From Pseudopyrenochaeta lycopersici (taxonomy: Eukaryota; Ascomycota; Dothideomycetes; Pleosporales; Pseudopyrenochaetaceae), in the NCBI GenBank assembly GCA_003313425.1, contig NHZP01000026.1:62001-126000 (forward strand): 64,000 nt of DNA, in the 5' to 3' direction. Position 1 is the first letter of the stretch. Each line of letters opens with the position of its first letter. Positions 58,401-64,000 of the stretch are shown piece after piece. Below the pieces are notes generated by a model. It was not told the origin of the DNA, searched no databases, and worked only from the letters and a program-made list of their open reading frames with translations. The translations under genes were made by a program, and so were the position numbers.

Positions 58401-60329
58401 AAATAGTATAGAAGCTCCTATAGGACTTATACTATACTAAATCTAGCCTTTACGTAGCGCGTCCTCTATATAGTTATAGAGTACTTTAAGCTTATACGCA
58501 GAGAGGTTATATAGTAGACTGTATAGAGGTTCTTTATTAGCTATAAGTAGGATAGTATAGTTAGAAGTTTTAAAATTTAGTAAGGCTTCTACTTTTTTAT
58601 TATTAAATATATCGCTATAGTTAGCTAATACGTTAGAGATACGCGCTTCTAGCGCGACACGCGCTCTAAAAATACGAGCATTATACTCTAAACCTTTACC
58701 TATAACCTATAGTACTCCTAGAAAGTATACGTTAGAGCTAGTTTACTCTATATCTTTATAAAGTTCTATAGTAGTAATAAGCTTAATATTAGCTAAGGTA
58801 TACCCCTAACGCTATATTTAAGAGCTATAGTTAATATAAATATTCTACTGTTATAAAAAGAGGTTACTAAGTAGAAGAGGAACGCCCTTCTTATCTACTC
58901 TGTACGCTGTAACCTAAGCTTAGTAATTAGCGCTATTATTATCTATTAAACGCACCTAAAGCTTATATACTATATAGGTGTTCTAATATTAGGCACTAAT
59001 CTAACCTAGTCTTAGGAGCTCTACTCCTTTAAGTAGTAGTAGTCCTATCTTAATAGCTAGCTTCTAACTAATTAAGCTAACGTTAGCCTAGGGGTTAAGG
59101 ATAACTTAGAGTTTCTTCTTAGGGCCTGTCTCTATAGCTGCGCTATACTTACGCTTTATACTTAGTAAAATATTAATAGGTATACGCCTTACTATTCCTA
59201 GATTACTAGTAAGGCTTAACCTTTTCCTATCTAGTTAATGCGTACTAGAAGGTAGTTTAGATTACTACTTTAGTACTTATTAGCGTAGTATCTAACTTTC
59301 TTATAATTAAAGTAGGTAACCCTACTTTTATCTTATAGTCTATAAGAAGGCTTATTTAGTTTATATTTTAGAGTACTTTTCTAAGATTTTCCCTTAAATA
59401 TATTACGCGTATACTAGTCTTACGTTAGTAGGGCTTAGCACAGGTTCTACTTAAGTATAGAGCCTAATACTATTAAATCCTCTCTAGTTATAAGAATCTA
59501 GTAGTAGTTAGTAATAGCCCTTTATAATTTAGGCTTTAACTTTAAAAAGAGATACTAAACTCTTTATGCCTTAGTATAAGGCGTAAGTTAATCTTTAATA
59601 ATATTAAGGTAGGTTATAAAGGACTAAACAGTCTAGTCTTTCTACTATATAGCTTAAGCATGCGCTGTAGCCGCTTTAAGGCTGCGATTAATTAGGTTAG
59701 ATAGTAAGTTAAGTATATATTACTTAAAGTATTCCTAAGTAAGTATTACTCTATTTACTTTAAATACGCACTTATAGTGCGTATACTAAAGGTCTCTTAG
59801 GTCTCCTCTTAGGTACTATATAGCCTAGATAACTTTATTATTATTAAGATAAAATTCTTATAGTAAGAGTTAAAATACTACTTTATATAAGTAAAAAAAC
59901 TTATAATATTCCTTTAAGTTTCTTCCTTAGTATTTAGATAGATCTCTAAGTTTAAGCGTACGTTTTACGTGTAGAGGCGGGGACGCATTAGGTGCGCTCC
60001 TCTTACGCGCCTTTATAACCTAAACTTTAAGAGTTCTATCTACTAATAGAGCTAAGGTAAGGTCGCGTTTAATACTTTCTAGCTATGTAATTTCCTCCTT
60101 AATTACGCGTAGGCGTAGAAGCGCTTAGAGCTTATCGCGTCTCTTTTTAGTAGCTAGGATACGCTCCTTAAGAGTTAAAGGCGTGCTCGCACTAAGGGTT
60201 AGTAGTTCTTTATCTACCTGCGGGTTAACTTTAATAAGGGGGTTAGGCGTCTTACTAGCAGAGGCAGCCTGTTTACTAGATCGCGTAGGGGGAACTATCC
60301 CTAGACTATTGTACAGAGAAGTATTATTA
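55431..60329 (-). pseudogene. Degraded gag-pol region of the gypsy-type element
   Basis: About 4.9 kb, AT-rich, with numerous stops in all frames. On the minus strand, order from high to low coordinate is presumed gag, then reverse transcriptase, RNase H (about 57.4-58.6 kb) and integrase (about 56.6-56.9 kb). No open frame longer than 60 codons survives here, so the element cannot be autonomous. TpA is abundant and CpA scarce, the RIP signature. Confidence 0.8.
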
Positions 60330-60560
60330 TATAATGTATAGCTTTAGGTAATAGTACTTGCTTTACACTATAGATAATAGTAAAGGGATAGTTCTATATT
60401 ACTGTTACTTAGCTATGGGAGAGAATAATACTTGTCGTCCCCGCTCCGCGCAGCTAGCGCAGGTTTTAAGCAGGTCTGTCGCGGTGCGCGCTAGCCCCCG
60501 AAAAGGTCTAGCGCAACCATGCTGTAACACCAAGGTTCAAATTCACGATACTTCGTTACA
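60330..60560 (-). repeat. LTR (minus-strand 5' LTR), partly RIP-mutated
   Basis: 231 bp, same length as the other copy. Its internal-side 90 bp carries about 15 C-to-T or G-to-A differences from the other LTR, including its terminal TGTAAC changed to TATAAT. The outer 140 bp, including the GC-rich core, is almost unchanged. Confidence 0.93.
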
Positions 60561-60631
60561 AGTTTTGCTAAATTTTGGTAAGGAAATGCGTGCATAACGC
60601 CGTCCTGTGCATAACGGGGTAAACCACGGTA

Positions 60632-61166
60632 CCAGGGTGACAAGGGTGGAGAGCAGTAAAAAAACTTATTCATGATCATTTAGGCATCGGCATAGAGTCA
60701 CCCTGGGATTGTAATATCGGTTGGAATTTGTGATGTATGTTTCTAGTAGCCTCGCAAATTCGGGGTCTTTTTGTTATATCTCTTTTTGTGCTGGGTACTT
60801 GATTTGCTATATAAACGTATTGTTTTTAAAATAATTTCCCTATTCTCTCTCTCTTCCCTTCTTTCTTCCTGTCTGTCTTTCTTCATTGCTTTCTTCCCTT
60901 ACTTTTTTATCATTCCCGCGACACGTCAACTGGATCGATCAGAGGTTTTGGTTGTACCACAATGCACAGCAACGTCTTTACTGTAACTTCCACACACGCA
61001 GCCAAATGATCGGATATTTCGACTGATTCACGACAGTTCGGCTTACAAAATAGGCGTCATCAAGATAGTCGCAAGAGTTGAAACAAACACCAGAGGCAGG
61101 TAGCTGAGAAGACCAAATCGCTACAGCGCGAACTGGTAAACTTGGGGTGCCAGCCACCAAAGAAAT
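60632..61166. other. Intergenic between the transposon block and the Est1-like gene
   Basis: 535 bp of normal base composition with a CT-rich stretch (about 60843-60900). It is the 3' flank of the Est1-like gene. Nothing else was seen. Confidence 0.55.
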
Positions 61167-63658
61167 TCAGGTAGCCCGAGAACTGATAACTGAGAACATA
61201 TGAGATTCCTTATCGTATGAAATCCAACGTTGACGCTGTACGCTAATGTTAAAACACCAAAATTGCGTCATGATTACAGAACTTACTGTAGAAAGTTGAA
61301 ATCCGAGCCTAAGCACCCTCTCCATGCGACTCTTCACTGTGCTCGGCAATTCCAAGTATCTCTCCTCTTCATCATGCTCTCTCTCAAACCACTTTGTTGG
61401 GAAGTATTCTTGAGCCCATATCAATCCCCTTACGAGATAATCCTCAGGAAGTGGAAGCTCGTCACCTCTCTCGCCATCGCCGGGAAAGACATCGGCAGCG
61501 AGTATCGTATTAATGTCTATTTTCTGACTCTCACTTTGCGCTTGGTTGTGGACCTGGTTTTCAGTCTTGACTAACGTATTGAGAAAGGCGACTAATTCGA
61601 CCCAAGGAGCATCGGCAAGGAGCTGGGAAACGTAATTACTAGTAGCAAATGTAGCAAGAAAAGAGAGCATGATGTGTACGTGAGGAAGCACGTTCTTGTC
61701 GCCAATACGGCGGAGGACAAGGGAAAACGTATCGTTAGTGATTGACTTGGCGTAAGCAAAAGTGGGTTGCGAGGAAAGAGCAGCGACTTGTGAAGGAATC
61801 TCGTTTTCGGCGATGGTTGGTTTTATCGGATCCTGATCAGCGGGTGACGCGGTGCGTCTATCTTCGAGGCTACTAGGAGGTAAATCCTTGGCTTTCTCGT
61901 ATTGTTCCGTAAGAAAAACTTGGCGAAGGGCATTGTCATCGACTCCATAGTCAAACCAGCCCGCGATATTGGTGACAGCAATGTAGACACCCTGCTCCTT
62001 CCACTTTGCTGTGACGCGGCCAATATGGTTATCCAGATTAGCTGTGAAGTCTTGCATACACTTTCCGAACTTTTCTAGTTGCGACTTATCGAAAAGATAT
62101 GCATGAGCCTTGATGAAGTGTGAGTCGATTGGCAGAGCGTGTGAGTAGGTTGATGGGCCACCCTTATCAAGGTAGTGATCCAAGAGGGTGAGTATCGAAT
62201 CACGAGCACTAGAGAATGGTTTGACGCAAGTTAAAGACCTGGAGTAGTAATACAGCTGTTGCAGCGCATTGGGACGCGCCAAAATCGCCAGGTGGTGATA
62301 GAGACGTCCTACTGTCGGATTCTTGTCAGCGGCCTTGGTATACCAGGAACGTGCTACACCAGCCCATGTCTCACGATCTCGGATGTCTTCGTCCTCAATG
62401 GCCATACGGTACCGCCCAAGGTCCCCTAAACATTCTATCCAAGTGTCCTCGAAAGCTGGCACCGTCTCATATAGCAGAGCCATCATTTGATAGGCCAAAT
62501 AAATAAAGGCCAGCATATAGTCTATACTGTCAGGAAGACGACGGCGGAGTAGCTCTAAAAATGAGTGGATCCCATGTTTCCACATCCGCGCAGGCATAGA
62601 GTATTTAGCTGCAAGCCGACGAAGGGCAGGTGAAGCAGAAGGGTGCTGGGAAGCCAAAAAGAAATCATGGTGTTCGTGTAGTAGCGTACGGTGAAGAGCG
62701 ATCAACGCTTGCCAATGATCTGAAGCTAACTTGGTATCAGAATTATCTTGGGCAGCGGCAGCTTGAGCACGGTCGACGTGAATACATTTGGTCTCGACCA
62801 TGGTCAGGCCAGCGTAAATGGACTTCACTTCGGATGCAAGCTGTTCTTGTGATATCGGGCGACTGTCTGGCTGAAGCAATAATCCAGGATAGCGAGGATC
62901 ATATCTTTGCAAATCAATAAGTCCTGGTTGACGCGGAGGATACTGTGGTTTGGGGCCTGTCCGGTGAGGTCCTTGGCGAGCAGGGGACTGAGATTGTGGA
63001 CGCTGGAAGGGAGTACCCTTCGTAGCTTCGACAGAATGTTCACTTTGAGGCTCTGGCGTTGATTGGTAAGGGGAGGAGGTACCTTTAGTGGCCTGTTTTG
63101 GGTCAAAGAGGCGAGGGTCCTGTGACTTCAGCCTCGTCCGGTCTGATGGGATTGTGTAGGAAATCTGCCTTGAAAAATCTGCATCGGCCACTTCTACATG
63201 AGAAGGAGCCTTTCCTCGGCGGCTATGGTGCTCAGAATCTGCCGGGCGCTTTTTGCCGGAGGGAGGCGAAGGTTGGCGTTCTTTGCCTAGGCCCAGGGAG
63301 AGACCAGTAATATCAGGTGCAGACCAGTCCCCAGCGGTAGCATTGGAAGACCGATCAGAAGTCCTAATGGCGCGTCAGAATGCTACCTCGATATGCAGAT
63401 AACGCAAGTTGTGGCTGATGCTCACCTGAGCTTCAAGGCAGCCTCCTTTATTTGCGCTCGGGCTTGACGTGGCTCTATTCCAGCAATCTCTGAACTATGC
63501 TCGGCTTTTACGTGATCAAAGAGCTGGTCAATGTTCTGGAATATCCTTCCATGGTGGCCAGAGTACGGACATTGCCAGGCGCTAGTAAGTGGATATTCGC
63601 CCTTCTGTGTTCTCAGTGCGTTAGCAAATTTGGAGTGGACGATATCCCCGGAAGTCAT
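61167..63658 (-). CDS. Est1/SMG-family protein with N-terminal zinc-finger-like region
   Basis: Exons 63658-63426, 63363-61287 and 61235-61167 encode 792 residues. From about residue 210 onward it matches the Est1 DNA/RNA-binding type: SIYAGLTMVETKCIHVDRAQAA, HWQALIALHRTLLHEHHDFFLAS, ALLYETVPAFEDTWIECLGDLGRYRMA and WYTKAADKNPTVGRLYHHLAILARPNALQQLYYYSRSL, i.e. 14-3-3/TPR-like helical repeats. Family members act in telomerase recruitment (Est1) or nonsense-mediated decay (SMG5/7, Ebs1); which applies here cannot be read from sequence. The first exon carries a C2H2-like stretch (CPYSGHHGRIFQNIDQLFDHVKAEH). The middle is Pro/Gln/Ser-rich. The last intron (61286-61236, 51 nt, GTAAGT donor) is in frame without a stop. 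The gene lies about 540 bp from the transposon block. Confidence 0.8.
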
Positions 63659-64000
63659 TCTGAGACTATTCGACTGAAGCGAAGTTGTTTCTTTCGTATT
63701 TTTGCTGTCGTCTTCTGTGATTCCCGAGCAATATTGAGGATCGTGACGCGGTTAACAGTTTTGAACCAAAACATCTGCTTAAGCGTTGGCACACGTGATT
63801 TGGGCGTGACTTATGGAATCGAGGCGACTCCAGATTTGCACGCTAGTAGCTATTTTGCTCGTCACCACGCAATGTGGTACATGCGACTCAATAGATACCG
63901 ATTTCAAATTGGGGGCCGACTCTGAGAACCCGTAAGAATAAGCTTTCTGGCCTTTGTTTGCGCTGAACTGGCCTCGCTGGAAAGCGGAAACAGTTTCTCG
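63659..64000. promoter_or_regulatory. Upstream flank of the Est1-like gene, to window end
   Basis: 342 bp of probable promoter sequence. A 142-codon plus-strand frame (63497-63925) overlaps the first exon antisense and shows no domain. Nothing else was seen. Confidence 0.45.

Larger units (their letters stand above)
53746..60560 (-). mobile_element. Ty3/gypsy-type LTR retrotransposon, heavily RIP-mutated and inactive
   Basis: Direct repeats of 231 bp bound a 6,815-bp unit, flanked by the 5-bp duplication AGTTT (53741-53745 and 60561-60565). Coding traces read on the minus strand. Around 57790-57840 a connection/RNase H-type motif resembling FLRFTNFY appears with stops. The reverse-transcriptase active-site box lies at about 58055-58080, where both catalytic Asp codons are read as Asn (AAT AAT, 58062-58067). 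Around 56650-56840 a His/Cys pattern suggests an integrase. The higher coordinates (about 58.9-60.3 kb) should hold gag. A polypurine-type tract (AGAGGGGAAGG on the minus strand, just inside 53977) adjoins the minus-strand 3' LTR. All frames are riddled with TAA/TAG from CpA-to-TpA changes. The order RT before integrase fits gypsy, not copia. Confidence 0.88.
53108..60629. mobile_element. Foldback TIR element (MITE-like), 702 bp, split by an LTR retrotransposon
   Basis: The two parts are 53108-53745 and 60566-60629 (638 + 64 bp). The outer end of the left part, CCGTGGTTTACCCCGTTATG at 53108 onward, is the reverse complement of the right end 60566-60629, differing only at C/T sites. Both ends are flanked by TA (53106-53107 and 60630-60631), the target duplication of Tc1/mariner-type elements. 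The palindrome continues inward: 53171 to about 53365 matches the reverse complement of the segment up to 53745 closely. The arms are therefore at least 250 bp, with an AT-rich centre. No transposase frame is present, so it is non-autonomous. The interruption sits in the right arm, and removing the insertion plus one copy of AGTTT restores pairing. Confidence 0.88.

Noticed and set aside
53746..60560. Copia-type LTR element
   Set aside because: On the minus strand the reverse transcriptase/RNase H traces precede the integrase-like region, the gypsy order.

Overview
The window is nuclear DNA of a filamentous ascomycete, most likely Dothideomycetes/Pleosporales. Reasons: compact genes with 45-60 nt introns (GTRNGT donors, CTAAC/CTGAC branch sites), a Zn2Cys6 regulator, a fungal PTH11-type rhodopsin-like protein, a choline/GABA-type permease, and an AT-rich repeat block with CpA-to-TpA changes typical of repeat-induced point mutation (RIP). 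The species is not identified. Exon borders below were read by eye from splice consensus and reading phase.

Layout. 1-624: 3' end of a basic/acidic nuclear-type protein. 1.2-9.4 kb, accessory-looking: a large membrane protein (-), a small Cys-rich secreted protein (+), an APC permease (-) and a rhodopsin-like membrane protein (+). 9.8-15.4 kb: D-amino acid oxidase, a xylose/aldose reductase and a four-helix membrane protein, all +. 15.4-17.9 kb: G/C-skewed non-coding DNA with microsatellites. 17.9-31.8 kb, mostly housekeeping: a low-complexity protein, Sec61 beta, a Drs2-type flippase (-), an intron-containing tRNA-Lys(CUU), Tlg2 syntaxin (-), calmodulin (+) and an INO80F-like protein (-). 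34.4-38.3 kb: Zn2Cys6 regulator (+) and a zinc-free MDR oxidoreductase (-). 39.1-52.0 kb, dense housekeeping: SRP72 (-), TFIIE alpha (-), PUS1 (+), PDH E1 alpha (-), ferrochelatase (-) and Ku70 (+).

53.1-60.6 kb is the most unusual part. It is a nested transposon block: a 702-bp foldback element (terminal inverted repeats, TA duplication, very long palindromic arms) split by a 6.8-kb Ty3/gypsy LTR retrotransposon (231-bp LTRs, AGTTT duplication). The retrotransposon reads on the minus strand and is heavily RIP-damaged. It also carries an unexplained purine-rich, RG-rich coding-like remnant on the opposite strand. About 540 bp beyond the block lies an Est1-type (telomerase/NMD family) protein gene (-).

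Several genes share short divergent promoters (tlg2/calmodulin, TFIIE alpha/PUS1, ferrochelatase/Ku70). Secretory-pathway genes recur (Sec61 beta, SRP72, Tlg2, Drs2), but nothing indicates an operon or a biosynthetic cluster. No CRISPR arrays, rRNA or complete active transposons were seen.
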